Origin: Pseudophaeobacter sp. | GTDB taxonomy: Bacteria; Pseudomonadota; Alphaproteobacteria; Rhodobacterales; Rhodobacteraceae | Direction of reading: 5' to 3' | DNA: 64,000 bases | Assembly: GCA_027019165.1 (NCBI GenBank) | Contig: JALUXC010000016.1 | Span: 1 to 64,000, forward strand | In this document: positions 9,257 to 18,504 of the stretch, one piece after another | How positions within the stretch are numbered: the stretch's first letter is position 1 | Layout: the number at the start of each line of letters is the position of its first letter | The notes under the pieces: generated by a model | Database searches by the model: none | Seen by the model: the letters and a program-made list of their open reading frames with translations, nothing else | What the model was told of the DNA's origin: nothing | Program-made: the position numbers and the translations under genes

Positions 9257-9994
9257 CTAGATTTGCGCGCTCGCTAGCGCCTGCGGCAGAACTCTGGCGA
9301 GGCGCTCGGCCCAGTGAAGCTGACCGGCGGCATCCGCAATCAGATCGTTGCGCAGCTCGATCAGCGTGTTCGGGCGCCCGTGCGCGGTGCCGTGGGTGTC
9401 GATTGCATCGCCGGGCAGGTAGCCGGTGTAGGGTTCGTTGATACCAACGCAAAGATCTCCTTCGGCCTTGAGCGTGTCGATCAGCGCCGGAGAGAACCGC
9501 TCACCTTCGGGGTAGAGGATCCCGATCTCCCATGGGCGGGGCGGGCGGCCGCGCAACTGACGGGTAAAGGAATGCATCGAGACGATCACGGTACCCTGCC
9601 GCGCAGCAAGACGGGCTACCTCGGCGTGATAGGGGCGATGGCAGGCGTCAAGGCGCGCGGCGCGCTCGGCCTCATCTGCGTGGCGATTTGCTGGGATGAT
9701 GGTGCCGTCATAGAGCTTCATCAAAAGGGTCGGGTCATCCTCGCCCCGGTTGGGATCAATAACAAGGCGTGAGAAATTCGAAGCCACCACAGGCGCATTC
9801 AACAGCTCGCCCAAATGACGCGCCACCGCATAGGCGCCGATGTCATAGGCGATGTGGCGCTCCATGTCCTGATGGGGAAGACCCAGATCTCCACCGTTTA
9901 CGAAAGGCGGGACGTGGTTGGTTGCGTGATCGCAGGTGATCAGCCAGCGGGCAGGGCGGTCGGCCCCATGCACATAGAAAGGTACGTAGGTCAT
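9257..9994 (-). CDS. N-formylglutamate amidohydrolase family protein
   Basis: 245 residues beginning MTYVPFYVHGADRPARWLIT. It belongs to the N-formylglutamate amidohydrolase family of zinc-dependent hydrolases, which in histidine degradation release formate from N-formylglutamate. Visible family motifs are TCDHATNHVP, YDIGAYAVARHL, VSMHSFTR and GINEPYTGYLPGD. No other hut genes are nearby, so an orphan or related amidohydrolase role is equally possible. The start was chosen by the family N-terminus; the upstream extension overlaps the pyk promoter region. It is divergent from pyk. Confidence 0.85.
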   Translation of the reverse strand: MTYVPFYVHGADRPARWLITCDHATNHVPPFVNGGDLGLPHQDMERHIAYDIGAYAVARHLGELLNAPVVASNFSRLVIDPNRGEDDPTLLMKLYDGTIIPANRHADEAERAARLDACHRPYHAEVARLAARQGTVIVSMHSFTRQLRGRPPRPWEIGILYPEGERFSPALIDTLKAEGDLCVGINEPYTGYLPGDAIDTHGTAHGRPNTLIELRNDLIADAAGQLHWAERLARVLPQALASAQI

Positions 9995-10124
9995 AACTCT
10001 GTCATCATTTGGTGACGTTCCCTTTAGGACAGTTGCGGCAAAATGGGAATTACGCCATAAGCTGCTCAACCGTGTTTGCGGTAACGCCGTGCGCCACAGA
10101 CCAGATACCAGAAGGAACCTGCCG

Positions 10125-11570
10125 ATGAAACGTTCTCGCAGCGTGAAGATTGTTGCCACCCTGGGGCCTGCGTCCGAAACCTATGACATGATCCGCGCCC
10201 TGCACGAGGCCGGCGCAGATGTGTTTCGCCTCAATATGTCTCACGGCACCCACGCCGAGATCACCGAAAAGCACCGCATCATCCGGCAAGTGGAGCAGGA
10301 CCTGGACAGTTCGATCGGTATTCTGGCCGACCTTCAGGGGCCGAAACTGCGCGTGGGCGTCTTTGCAAACGGGGCGGAGGAGCTTGTGGAAGGGGCAGCC
10401 TTTCGCCTGGACCTGGACCCCACGGAGGGCGATGTCGCGCGGGTCTGCCTGCCACACCCAGAGATTTTCCAGGCGCTTGAGCCCGGTGCGCATCTTCTCG
10501 TCAATGACGGTAAGATCCGCCTGCGGGTGGAAGAGTGCGGGGGGGATTTTGCCAATTGCATCGTGGTGACAGGCGGGACCATTTCGAACCGCAAGGGCGT
10601 GAATGTGCCCGATGTGGTACTGCCGCTGGCGGCCCTTTCGGAAAAAGACCGCGACGATCTGGAGTTCGCCTGCTCTTTGGGCGTGGATTGGGTCGCGCTG
10701 TCATTTGTTCAGAGGGCCAAGGATGTGTTTGAGGCCAAGGGGCTGGTCGATGGCCGCGCCTCTGTCCTGTCGAAGATCGAAAAACCCTCGGCCGTGGACC
10801 AGTTCGAGGAAATCCTCGATGCCTCCGACGGGATCATGGTGGCGCGCGGCGATCTGGGGGTTGAACTGCCGGTTTCTGCCGTGCCGCCAATCCAGAAACG
10901 TCTGGTACGCAAATGCCGTGCGGCGGCCAAGCCGGTGATCGTTGCCACCCAGATGCTGGAAAGCATGATCGAAAGCCCGATGCCCACGCGAGCCGAGGTG
11001 TCCGACGTGGCCACTGCGATTTACGAGGGCACGGATGCCATCATGTTGAGCGCTGAATCCGCTGCCGGTCAGTATCCGATTGAGGCGGTGCGGACGATGG
11101 ACAATGTCGCAACCGAGGTCGAAATGGACCCGACCTATGCGCAAATCATTGCCTCGTCGCGGTCGTCCAAGGGGACAACGATTGCTGATGCCATTGTCTC
11201 TGCTGCGCGCGAGATTGCGGAAAAGACCGATATCAAGGCGATCTGCTGTTTCACCCAAAGCGGCACCACCGCACTTTTGACTGCGCGGGAACGCCCCGGC
11301 GTTCCGATCATCGCGATGACACCGCTGGAAGGCACTGCGCGGCGTCTTGCGCTGAGTTGGGGCTGCCACTGTGTGGTGACCGGCAGTCAGGAGCGTTTCA
11401 AAGGTGCGGTTGTAAGTGCAGCCCGTGCAGCCCGTTCTGGCGGCTTTGCAAACGAGACAGACCAGATCGTTGTGACGGCTGGCGTACCGTTCAATGTTCC
11501 CGGCACCACCAATATTCTGCGGGTGGCGCCCTGTGATGAGCGTTTGATTTATAGTACTGACCCGGAATAG
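10125..11570 (+). CDS. pyk: Pyruvate kinase
   Basis: 481 residues, the usual length. It catalyses phosphoenolpyruvate plus ADP to pyruvate plus ATP in the cytoplasm. The N-terminus (RSRSVKIVATLGPAS) is followed by FRLNMSHGTH, the metal and phosphate site VARGDLGVELP, and the signature MLESMIESPMPTRAEVSDVA with GTDAIMLSAESAAGQYP. The C-terminal allosteric domain is present. The ATG at 10125 has AAGGA upstream at suitable spacing; an earlier in-frame start would add 12 unrelated residues. Confidence 0.97.
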   Translation: MKRSRSVKIVATLGPASETYDMIRALHEAGADVFRLNMSHGTHAEITEKHRIIRQVEQDLDSSIGILADLQGPKLRVGVFANGAEELVEGAAFRLDLDPTEGDVARVCLPHPEIFQALEPGAHLLVNDGKIRLRVEECGGDFANCIVVTGGTISNRKGVNVPDVVLPLAALSEKDRDDLEFACSLGVDWVALSFVQRAKDVFEAKGLVDGRASVLSKIEKPSAVDQFEEILDASDGIMVARGDLGVELPVSAVPPIQKRLVRKCRAAAKPVIVATQMLESMIESPMPTRAEVSDVATAIYEGTDAIMLSAESAAGQYPIEAVRTMDNVATEVEMDPTYAQIIASSRSSKGTTIADAIVSAAREIAEKTDIKAICCFTQSGTTALLTARERPGVPIIAMTPLEGTARRLALSWGCHCVVTGSQERFKGAVVSAARAARSGGFANETDQIVVTAGVPFNVPGTTNILRVAPCDERLIYSTDPE

Positions 11571-11611
11571 GCTGTTCCCAGTCCGAAGTCTTTCGGGCAG
11601 GGAGATGCAGC

Positions 11612-11833
11612 TTGGATAGTGATCTGGCATTGGTTGTCGGTTTTTTCTTTGGCGGCCTTGGGGCAGTTTCGCTGATATCGGCCTTCAGCGATGGACGCCG
11701 GCCAGCCACGGCCTCCCTTCTTTTGGCTACGAGCGCAGGTTTCGTCGTCTTTGCCATATGGTCGCGGTCGGAACGCTACAGGCTGGAAGAGATGCCAGAT
11801 GTGTTTTTCAACGTGATTGGCCGCCTTTTCTGA
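11612..11833 (+). CDS. Small hydrophobic protein of unknown function
   Basis: 73 residues from a TTG start with GGGAG 7 bases upstream ([20 protein letters not shown]). There are two probable membrane helices (about 7-25 and 36-50) and a short cytoplasmic tail. It sits 41 bases after pyk and 115 before rpmI, in the same direction. The well-placed Shine-Dalgarno site supports expression. Confidence 0.6.
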   Translation: MDSDLALVVGFFFGGLGAVSLISAFSDGRRPATASLLLATSAGFVVFAIWSRSERYRLEEMPDVFFNVIGRLF

Positions 11834-11948
11834 AGAAACCGCTTGCCCTTGTCATCCTGTTTTCGTAAACGGCCACCCTGTTCACGTGGCCGGCCAGAGT
11901 GGCATGCCGAGTCGCGTATTGACCGAACCCGAAGTGAAGGAGACGGAA

Positions 11949-12149
11949 ATGCCCAAAATGAAGACGAAATCGAGCGCCAAAAAGCGCTTCAAGGTGACCG
12001 CCACCGGCAAGGTGATGGCAGGTCAGGCCGGCAAGCGCCACGGCATGATCAAACGTCACAAGAAATTCATCCGTGATGCCCGCGGCACCACGACCCTGTC
12101 CGCCCCCGACGCCAAGATCGTCAAGGGCTTCATGCCCTACGACCGCTAA
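11949..12149 (+). CDS. rpmI: 50S ribosomal protein L35
   Basis: 66 residues, the normal length, starting [20 protein letters not shown] and containing the typical [20 protein letters not shown]. It is a basic protein of the large ribosomal subunit. A strong AAGGAG site lies before the ATG. rplT follows 15 bases later. infC, its partner in many bacteria, is not adjacent. Confidence 0.97.
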   Translation: MPKMKTKSSAKKRFKVTATGKVMAGQAGKRHGMIKRHKKFIRDARGTTTLSAPDAKIVKGFMPYDR

Positions 12150-12164
12150 GAGGAGATTTGACAC

Positions 12165-12530
12165 ATGTCCCGCGTTAAAGGTGGTACCACAACTCACGCC
12201 CGTCACAAGAAGGTCATCAAGGCCGCCAAAGGTTACTATGGCCGCCGCAAGAACACCTTCAAGGTTGCCCGTCAGGCCGTCGACAAGGCGAACCAGTATG
12301 CAACCCGCGACCGTAAGGCGCGCAAGCGTAACTTCCGCGCCCTGTGGATCCAGCGCATCAACGCCGCTGTCCGCAGCCACGACGAATCGCTGACATACTC
12401 GCGCTTCATCAACGGTCTGAACCTCGCCGGTATCGAAGTCGACCGTAAGGTTCTGGCGGATCTCGCCGTGCACGAGCCCGAAGCATTTGGTGCGATCGTC
12501 CGCCAGGCTCAGTCGGCACTGGCCGCCTAA
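12165..12530 (+). CDS. rplT: 50S ribosomal protein L20
   Basis: 121 residues starting [23 protein letters not shown], with the conserved [17 protein letters not shown] and [20 protein letters not shown]20 binds 23S rRNA early in large-subunit assembly. It has a GAGGAG Shine-Dalgarno site, is co-transcribed with rpmI, and is followed by a strong intrinsic terminator. Confidence 0.98.
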   Translation: MSRVKGGTTTHARHKKVIKAAKGYYGRRKNTFKVARQAVDKANQYATRDRKARKRNFRALWIQRINAAVRSHDESLTYSRFINGLNLAGIEVDRKVLADLAVHEPEAFGAIVRQAQSALAA

Positions 12531-12565
12531 GTCAGGCTCAAAGACATTCTGTCGAAAGACAGTCG

Positions 12566-12600
12566 AACCCGTCGGAGTAATCCGGCGGGTTCTTTCGTTT
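12566..12600 (+). terminator. Intrinsic terminator of rpmI-rplT
   Basis: AACCCGTCGG (12566-12575) pairs with CCGGCGGGTT (12582-12591) over 10 bp with one G-T pair. A T-rich run follows to 12600. It sits 36 bases after the rplT stop. Confidence 0.9.
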
Positions 12601-12603
12601 TGA

Positions 12604-13626
12604 TCAAGCCTGTTCTTCTGGTTCCGGGTCCGGCTCGGTGCGCCCGCCCATCGCCCTGCTGCCCAGCATAATTGCCGCCACAGGGAAAATCGCCCAGGGG
12701 AACGCGGTGGTCATCAGGTTGATGCAGATCAGAAAGGCCGAAAGGATCCAGATCCGAACCGGAATGGACTTGTAGGTCTTGAACCCCAAGAGCTGTTCGC
12801 CGTGGATCTGCCCATAAACAAGAGCGAAAGCCAGGATCGGCCAGGCTGGCCAGAATTTGCCGCCAGAGATTACATTCAGCAGCACAGCGGCGCCGACCCC
12901 AAACACAAACAGGCGTTGGCTTGGCGTCTTGAGGCTCGAAAATGCACCGGAAAGCAGCCCGTGCGGCTTCTCTAGCGGGGACTCGTCACGGGCGGGTTGC
13001 ATCTCTTGTTGCGCATCGGTTGTTCGCGCGCCGTCCCAGACATGGGCCAGTTTTTCGGGCTGAGGGGTGCGCTCTGGTTTGACCTTTGGCCTGACCTTCT
13101 CAATGCGCGCAGCATTCGCGCCTGCCGTGGTGATCCGGTAGACTGAGACTTCGTCGGGCATGTTTTTAGCGGGCTTTTCACCAAGATACTCAAAGCCGAT
13201 GGTCAGTTTGTTGTGCACCTGATCATAGACTTGCCGCGAAATCAGTATGCCGCCCGGTTCGGCCATGGATTGCAGGCGAGCGGCCAGATTGACGCCGTCC
13301 CCAAGGAGGTCGTCCCCATCACAGATCACATCGCCCAGGTGAATGCCGATCCGAAACCGAAGCGGGCTGCCCTCGGCCGCAAGTTCTTGCTGAGCTTCGA
13401 TAGCGCAGTGGGTGGCCTCCACAACCGAGGGGAAATCGGCGATCAGCCCATCACCTGCGGTATTGGCGACGCGACCCCCGTGACGTTCGATCAGCTTGAA
13501 AAAGACGGCCCGCGCCGATTTGAGCGCGGCGTAGGTGCCGACCTCGTCCGCCTCCATGGCGGCGCTATAGCTCTCTGCATCGGCGGCCAGGATGGTTGTC
13601 AGCTTACGGGATACGGGATTACTCAT
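12604..13626 (-). CDS. Class III adenylate/guanylate cyclase-domain membrane protein
   Basis: 340 residues. The N-terminal 175 residues are a class III nucleotide cyclase homology domain: metal Asp16 (ILAADAESYS) and Asp59 (NTAGDGLIADF), and transition-state Asn113 and Arg117 (GDGVNLAARL). The residue at the usual adenine-selecting Lys position is Asn55. A charged linker follows, then a hydrophobic C-terminal module (about 235-325) with three or four membrane helices. This architecture places the catalytic domain before the membrane part, the reverse of most receptor cyclases. The product (cAMP, cGMP or none) is not certain. It lies on the opposite strand between rplT and pheS. Confidence 0.85.
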   Translation of the reverse strand: MSNPVSRKLTTILAADAESYSAAMEADEVGTYAALKSARAVFFKLIERHGGRVANTAGDGLIADFPSVVEATHCAIEAQQELAAEGSPLRFRIGIHLGDVICDGDDLLGDGVNLAARLQSMAEPGGILISRQVYDQVHNKLTIGFEYLGEKPAKNMPDEVSVYRITTAGANAARIEKVRPKVKPERTPQPEKLAHVWDGARTTDAQQEMQPARDESPLEKPHGLLSGAFSSLKTPSQRLFVFGVGAAVLLNVISGGKFWPAWPILAFALVYGQIHGEQLLGFKTYKSIPVRIWILSAFLICINLMTTAFPWAIFPVAAIMLGSRAMGGRTEPDPEPEEQA

Positions 13627-13823
13627 AATATCGATCTCTGAAAAATGACCTCAGGTCTTGCGGCCAAGATGGGATGTCCGGGGCGCGCTTGCAAGCGCCG
13701 CTTGAACCCTAGGCCGGTTTTGTCGCAACGAATGCGGTATCGCTGCGGCACTGCAGGCCCCGCTGCCCTTGCGTTTGGCGGCGCGTGTGGTAGCAGAAGG
13801 CAAGCAAAATTCAGGGGACCGTC

Positions 13824-14897
13824 ATGGACGATCTTAAGGCAAAATATCTGGGGCAGATTGCCGATGCCCAGGACGAGGACGCGCTGGAGGCGATCCGCCT
13901 CGCCGCCGTCGGCAAGAAGGGCGAAGTCGCTCTGAAGATGCGCGAGCTGGGCAAGATGACGCCCGAAGAGCGTCAGACCGTGGGCCCGGCGCTTAATGCG
14001 CTCAAGGATGAGATCAACTCGGCGCTGGCGGCGAAAAAGGCCGCGCTGGCCGATGCGGCGCTGGATGAACGCCTGCGCACCGAGTGGCTGGATGTGACCC
14101 TGCCGGTGCGCCCGCAGCGCCAGGGCAGCCTGCATCCGATCAGCCAGACCAGCGAAGAGCTGACCGCGATCTTCGCCGAAATGGGCTTCTCGGTCGCCGA
14201 AGGCTCACGCGTGGAAACCGACTGGTACAACTTTGATGCCCTGAACATCCCCGGCCACCACCCGGCCCGCGCCGAGATGGACACGTTCTATATGCACCGC
14301 GCGGAAGGCGACAATCGCCCGCCGCATGTGCTGCGCACCCACACCAGCCCGGTGCAGATCCAGTCGATGGAGAAGATGGGCGCCCCCCTGCGCGTCATCT
14401 GCCCCGGCGGTGTTTATCGCGCCGACTATGACCAGACCCACACGCCGATGTTCCACCAGGTCGAAGGCCTTGCGCTCGACACGGACATCTCGATGGCGAA
14501 CCTCAAGTGGGTGCTGGAGGAATTCGTCAAATCGTTCTTTGAGGTGGACGATGTCGAGCTGCGCTTCCGCGCCTCGCACTTCCCCTTTACCGAGCCTTCG
14601 GCCGAGGTGGATATCCGCTGCTCCTGGGACAATGGCCAGTTGAAGATCGGCGAGGGCGATGACTGGATGGAGATCCTCGGCTCCGGCATGGTGCACCCCA
14701 AGGTGATCGCCGCCGGCGGGATCGACCCGGAGGTCTATCAGGGTTTTGCTTTCGGCATCGGGATCGACCGTCTGGCAATGCTGAAATACGGCATCCCCGA
14801 CCTGCGTGCGTTTTTCGACAGCGACCTGCGCTGGCTGCGCCACTATGGGTTTAGCTGCCTCGATGTGCCGACGCTGCATGGGGGCCTTAGCCGGTAG
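13824..14897 (+). CDS. pheS: Phenylalanine-tRNA ligase alpha subunit
   Basis: 357 residues. It has the N-terminal coiled coil ([16 protein letters not shown]), the class II motif 2 region ([22 protein letters not shown]), [23 protein letters not shown], and motif 3 ([18 protein letters not shown]). It charges tRNA-Phe as an alpha2beta2 enzyme with PheT, encoded 181 bases downstream. AGGGGACC precedes the ATG. Confidence 0.97.
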   Translation: MDDLKAKYLGQIADAQDEDALEAIRLAAVGKKGEVALKMRELGKMTPEERQTVGPALNALKDEINSALAAKKAALADAALDERLRTEWLDVTLPVRPQRQGSLHPISQTSEELTAIFAEMGFSVAEGSRVETDWYNFDALNIPGHHPARAEMDTFYMHRAEGDNRPPHVLRTHTSPVQIQSMEKMGAPLRVICPGGVYRADYDQTHTPMFHQVEGLALDTDISMANLKWVLEEFVKSFFEVDDVELRFRASHFPFTEPSAEVDIRCSWDNGQLKIGEGDDWMEILGSGMVHPKVIAAGGIDPEVYQGFAFGIGIDRLAMLKYGIPDLRAFFDSDLRWLRHYGFSCLDVPTLHGGLSR

Positions 14898-14913
14898 GAC
14901 TTTACGACCCGCC

Positions 14914-14990
14914 TGGCCGATAGGCCGGGCAGCGCCCGACCCGCCCCCCTGGGCGGGCGCTTCTCGCCCACCCCGGGCCGGGCGCTGCCC
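14914..14990 (-). repeat. GC-rich branched palindrome between pheS and pheT (element A)
   Basis: GGGCAGCGCCCG (14927-14938) and CGGGCGCTGCCC (14979-14990) form a 12-bp stem that encloses a second hairpin CCCGCCC/GGGCGGG (14940-14957). Next to it is GGCCgataGGCC (14915-14926). The layout resembles the better-conserved elements at 20.2, 23.2, 26.2 and 51.4 kb, but the GCCCAACGG box is absent. It may be a diverged member or an unrelated palindrome. Confidence 0.6.
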
Positions 14991-15078
14991 TCTGGTTGGC
15001 GTCCAAACCTTGAAACACCGGGCAATCCTTGCCATTGCCTTTGCCAACCGCATTCATCTGCCAAAAGGGCGCTGAGAC

Positions 15079-17475
15079 ATGAAATTCACCCTCTCCTGGC
15101 TGAAAGACCACCTCGACACCGATGCCTCGGTTGAAGAGATCGCCGAAACCCTCACCGATCTGGGCCTTGAGGTCGAAGAGATCGTGAACCCGGCCGATGC
15201 GCTGAAAGGCTTTACCCTGGCCAAGGTTGTGGGTGCCGAGCAGCACCCCGATGCCGACCGTCTGCGCGTTTGCCGCGTGATGACCGACGAGGGCGAAAAG
15301 CAGATCGTCTGCGGCGCGCCCAATGCGCGCGAAGGCATCACCGTGGTCCTGTGCAAACCCGGCGACTATGTGCCCGGTCTTGATATCACCCTCTCGGTGG
15401 GCAAGATCCGCGGCGTCGAAAGCCACGGTATGATGGCCTCCTGGCGCGAGCTGGAGCTGGGCGAGGATCACGACGGTATCGTGGAACTCCCCTCGGGCGA
15501 GGTGGGCGACCGTCTGATTGACTGGCTGGCCGAGAACGACCCCTCAAAGGTCGATCCGATGATCGAGATCGCGATCACCCCGAACCGTCCCGATGCGCTG
15601 GGTGTCTACGGGATTGCCCGCGATCTGGCTGCGCGTGGTCTGGGCACGCTGAAAACCCCCGAATATGAGGCGATTCCCGGCGATTTCGAAAGCCCGATCA
15701 AGGTCACTATCGACGAGGACACGCTGGATGGTTGCCCGCTGTTCACCGGGCGCCTGATCAAGGGCGTCAAGAACGGCCCCAGCCCGCAATGGCTGCAGGA
15801 TCGGCTGACCGCCATCGGGTTGCGCCCCATTTCGGCGCTGGTGGATATCACCAACTTTTTCACCTTCGACCAGAACCGCCCGCTGCACGTCTTTGACGCG
15901 GCCAAGGTGACGGGCGATCTGCGGGTTCATCGCGCCAAGGGCGGCGAAACTCTACTGGCGCTGGATGAGAAGGAATACACCATGGGCGCGGGCCAGATGG
16001 TGATTTCCGACGCCAATGGCCCCGAAAGCATCGCCGGTATCATGGGCGGTGAGGAGACCGGCTGCACCGATGAGACCGTTGATGTCTTCCTCGAAAGCGC
16101 CTTCTGGGATCACGTACAGATCGCGACCACGGGTCGCGCGCTCAAGATCAATTCGGACGCGCGCTACCGTTTTGAACGCGGCGTGGACCCGGAGTATACG
16201 CTAGAAGGGCTGCACCGCGCGACCCAGATGATCCTGGATCTGTGTGGCGGTGAGCCGTCCGAAGTGGTTGTTGCAGGGGATGTGCCGGATCATTCCCGCG
16301 CCTATAAACTGGACGCAAGCCGGGTGCAGTCGCTGGTCGGCATGGAGATCCCCGAAAGCGATCAGCGCCAGACCTTGACCCGCCTTGGCTTCCGCCTTGA
16401 GGGCAATATGGCGCATGTGCCCAGCTGGCGCCCCGATGTGCAAGGCGAGGCCGATCTGGTGGAAGAGGTAGCCCGTATTGCCTCGCTCACGAAACTGGAA
16501 GGCAAGCCTTTGAAGCGGCTGACTCCGGGCATTCCGAAACCGGTGATGACCCCGCAGCAGCGCCGACAGCAAATGGCGCGGCGCACGGCGGCCAGCCTTG
16601 GCTACAATGAAATCGTCAGCTACACTTTCATCGACAAGGCCTCGGCGACGCTGTTTGGCGGCGGCTCGGATGCGACCATGCTGGCCAATCCGATCTCGTC
16701 TGAGATGTCGCATATGCGCCCGGACTTGATCGCCGGTCTGCTACAGGCCGCTGCACGCAACCAGGCACGCGGCTTCATGGATCTGGCTCTGTTCGAGGCG
16801 GGTCCGGTCTTCCACGGCGGTGAACCCGGCGAGCAGCGTGAACAGATTGCGGGCATTCTGGTGGGGCGCACTGGTCCCAAGGATGTGCATGGCGCGGCCC
16901 GTCCCGTCGATACCTTTGATGCCAAGGCAGATGTGCAGGCGGTTCTGGCCAGCATCGGAGCTCCGGCCAAGGTGCAGATCCTGCGCGACGGTGACGCGTG
17001 GTGGCACCCTGGCCGCCATGGCAAGATTTGCCTGGGGCCGAAAAAGGTGCTGGGTGTCTTTGGCGAATTGCACCCCAAGGTGCTGAACGAAATGGGCGTC
17101 AAAGGACCTGCCGTCGCCTTTACCATCTGGCCGGACGAAGTGCCGCTGCCACGCAAATCAGGTGCCACCCGCGCCGCGCTGGCGATCAGCGATCTGCAGG
17201 CGGTGGAGCGTGACTTTGCCTTTGTGGTGGATGAAAGCGTCGAGGCGCTGACCCTGGTCAATGCCGCAGCCGGTGCCGACAAGGCGCTGATCGAGGATGT
17301 GCGCGTCTTTGACGAATTTATCGGCGGCAGCCTGGGCGAGGGCAAGAAATCCCTTGCCATCACAGTGCGCCTTCAGCCCAGCGACAAGACGCTGAAGGAA
17401 AAAGACATCGAAACGGTGAGCGACAAGATCATCGCCAAGGTGACCAAAGCCACCGGCGGCACCTTGCGCGGCTGA
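15079..17475 (+). CDS. pheT: Phenylalanine-tRNA ligase beta subunit
   Basis: 798 residues. Domains in order: the N-terminal B1 region and tRNA-binding OB fold (KVVGAEQHPDADRLRVC, IVCGAPNAREG), the B3/B4 editing domain, the B5 domain (about 400-470), the catalytic-like core and the C-terminal ferredoxin-like anticodon-binding domain (VERDFAFVVDESVEA). It partners with PheS for Phe-tRNA synthesis and hydrolysis of mischarged Tyr. It is separated from pheS by a GC-rich palindrome. Confidence 0.97.
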   Translation: MKFTLSWLKDHLDTDASVEEIAETLTDLGLEVEEIVNPADALKGFTLAKVVGAEQHPDADRLRVCRVMTDEGEKQIVCGAPNAREGITVVLCKPGDYVPGLDITLSVGKIRGVESHGMMASWRELELGEDHDGIVELPSGEVGDRLIDWLAENDPSKVDPMIEIAITPNRPDALGVYGIARDLAARGLGTLKTPEYEAIPGDFESPIKVTIDEDTLDGCPLFTGRLIKGVKNGPSPQWLQDRLTAIGLRPISALVDITNFFTFDQNRPLHVFDAAKVTGDLRVHRAKGGETLLALDEKEYTMGAGQMVISDANGPESIAGIMGGEETGCTDETVDVFLESAFWDHVQIATTGRALKINSDARYRFERGVDPEYTLEGLHRATQMILDLCGGEPSEVVVAGDVPDHSRAYKLDASRVQSLVGMEIPESDQRQTLTRLGFRLEGNMAHVPSWRPDVQGEADLVEEVARIASLTKLEGKPLKRLTPGIPKPVMTPQQRRQQMARRTAASLGYNEIVSYTFIDKASATLFGGGSDATMLANPISSEMSHMRPDLIAGLLQAAARNQARGFMDLALFEAGPVFHGGEPGEQREQIAGILVGRTGPKDVHGAARPVDTFDAKADVQAVLASIGAPAKVQILRDGDAWWHPGRHGKICLGPKKVLGVFGELHPKVLNEMGVKGPAVAFTIWPDEVPLPRKSGATRAALAISDLQAVERDFAFVVDESVEALTLVNAAAGADKALIEDVRVFDEFIGGSLGEGKKSLAITVRLQPSDKTLKEKDIETVSDKIIAKVTKATGGTLRG

Positions 17476-17498
17476 GTTCTTTGTTCAATGCTCTGATC

Positions 17499-17527
17499 AA
17501 CCGCGCTCCATTCGGGGCGCGGTTTTT
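17499..17527 (+). terminator. Intrinsic terminator of pheST
   Basis: AACCGCGC (17499-17506) pairs with GCGCGGTT (17517-17524), extended by inner C-G pairs, and a T run follows. It begins 24 bases after the pheT stop and ends where the convergent LysR gene ends. Confidence 0.88.
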
Positions 17528-18417
17528 CATTTTGCCGAGAGCATCTCTGCCAAGAGATCAAAGACGAGGCGGATCTTGCGGCTGGTGTGCAGCTCTCGGT
17601 GCGTGGTCAGCCAGACCGGAAAGCGGATGGGCTCCATCTGCGGGAAAAGGCGCTCGACCTCAGGGGTGTTAAGGCCAACCCGATCAGCCATCGGGGCGAG
17701 CCCAAAGCCGTTTTTGACCAGCTCCCAGCCTACCAGGCCGCTTTGCGAGCCGTAACGGAAATTGCGCTCGGTCACAGTGATGCCGAGGGGTCTCAGATGG
17801 TCGATCATCTCTGTTGCGCTGCCAAAACTGATGAAGTCATGCGTGCTGAGGTCTTCAAGGCTTTCGGGTCTTCCCGCGCGCTGCAGATAGCTAGGGGCGG
17901 CGTAGAAATGGGCGGTGTCTTCGTGAACCAGGCGCGTGATCAGCTCGGGCTGTTCGGGCCGGACATGACGAATGGCAATGTCTGCCTCGCGTCGCATCAG
18001 GTCACGAATGTCATTGGCCGCGATGATCTCCACGTTCAGTTCTGGCGCCAGCCCTGACAGGCGATGCAGCACCTTCGGCAGCACGTGGACCGAATAGATA
18101 TCGCTGGCGGTGATCCGCACCGTTCCGGTGATCGACTGAGATTGCCCCATGGCGGCCAAAGCAATGCGGTCAGCCGCCTGACCCATGGGGCGGGTGTGCT
18201 CTAATAGCTCTAGCCCCGCTTGGGTCAGCTGCAGGGACTTGCCGATACGTTCGAACAGCATAAGGCCCAGATCCTGTTCCAGCGCGGCAACTTGACGGCT
18301 GAGCGTCGGCTGGGTGAGGTGCAGGCGCCGGGCCGCAGCAGACAGTGAGCCTTCCTCGGCCGTGGCCAGAAAGGCGCGAATGTGGTTCCAGTCAAAACGG
18401 TCGGGCGCGTTGTTCAT
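17527..18417 (-). CDS. LysR-family transcriptional regulator
   Basis: 296 residues. The N-terminal winged helix-turn-helix (FDWNHIRAFLATAEEGSLSA, TQPTLSRQVAALEQDLG) is followed by a periplasmic-binding-like effector domain. It is divergent from the methyltransferase gene starting at 18505, which is the likely target by the usual LysR arrangement. The short spacer contains AT-rich half-sites (GCAATT twice), but no convincing T-N11-A palindrome was fixed. Confidence 0.92.
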   Translation of the reverse strand: MNNAPDRFDWNHIRAFLATAEEGSLSAAARRLHLTQPTLSRQVAALEQDLGLMLFERIGKSLQLTQAGLELLEHTRPMGQAADRIALAAMGQSQSITGTVRITASDIYSVHVLPKVLHRLSGLAPELNVEIIAANDIRDLMRREADIAIRHVRPEQPELITRLVHEDTAHFYAAPSYLQRAGRPESLEDLSTHDFISFGSATEMIDHLRPLGITVTERNFRYGSQSGLVGWELVKNGFGLAPMADRVGLNTPEVERLFPQMEPIRFPVWLTTHRELHTSRKIRLVFDLLAEMLSAK

Positions 18418-18504
18418 GCATTCTTGTATATACTGCCTGCAATTTTGAGCAATTCCTGCATGACGGCCAGTCCGTTATTCCTGCCGCAAAAGGAGACGAG
18501 TGCC

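Noticed and set aside
10701-11630. 309-codon open frame opposite pyk
   Set aside because: Antisense shadow of the pyruvate kinase C-terminal half.
18418-18504. LysR operator between the LysR and methyltransferase genes
   Set aside because: Only AT-rich direct GCAATT repeats are seen; no convincing T-N11-A inverted repeat could be fixed.
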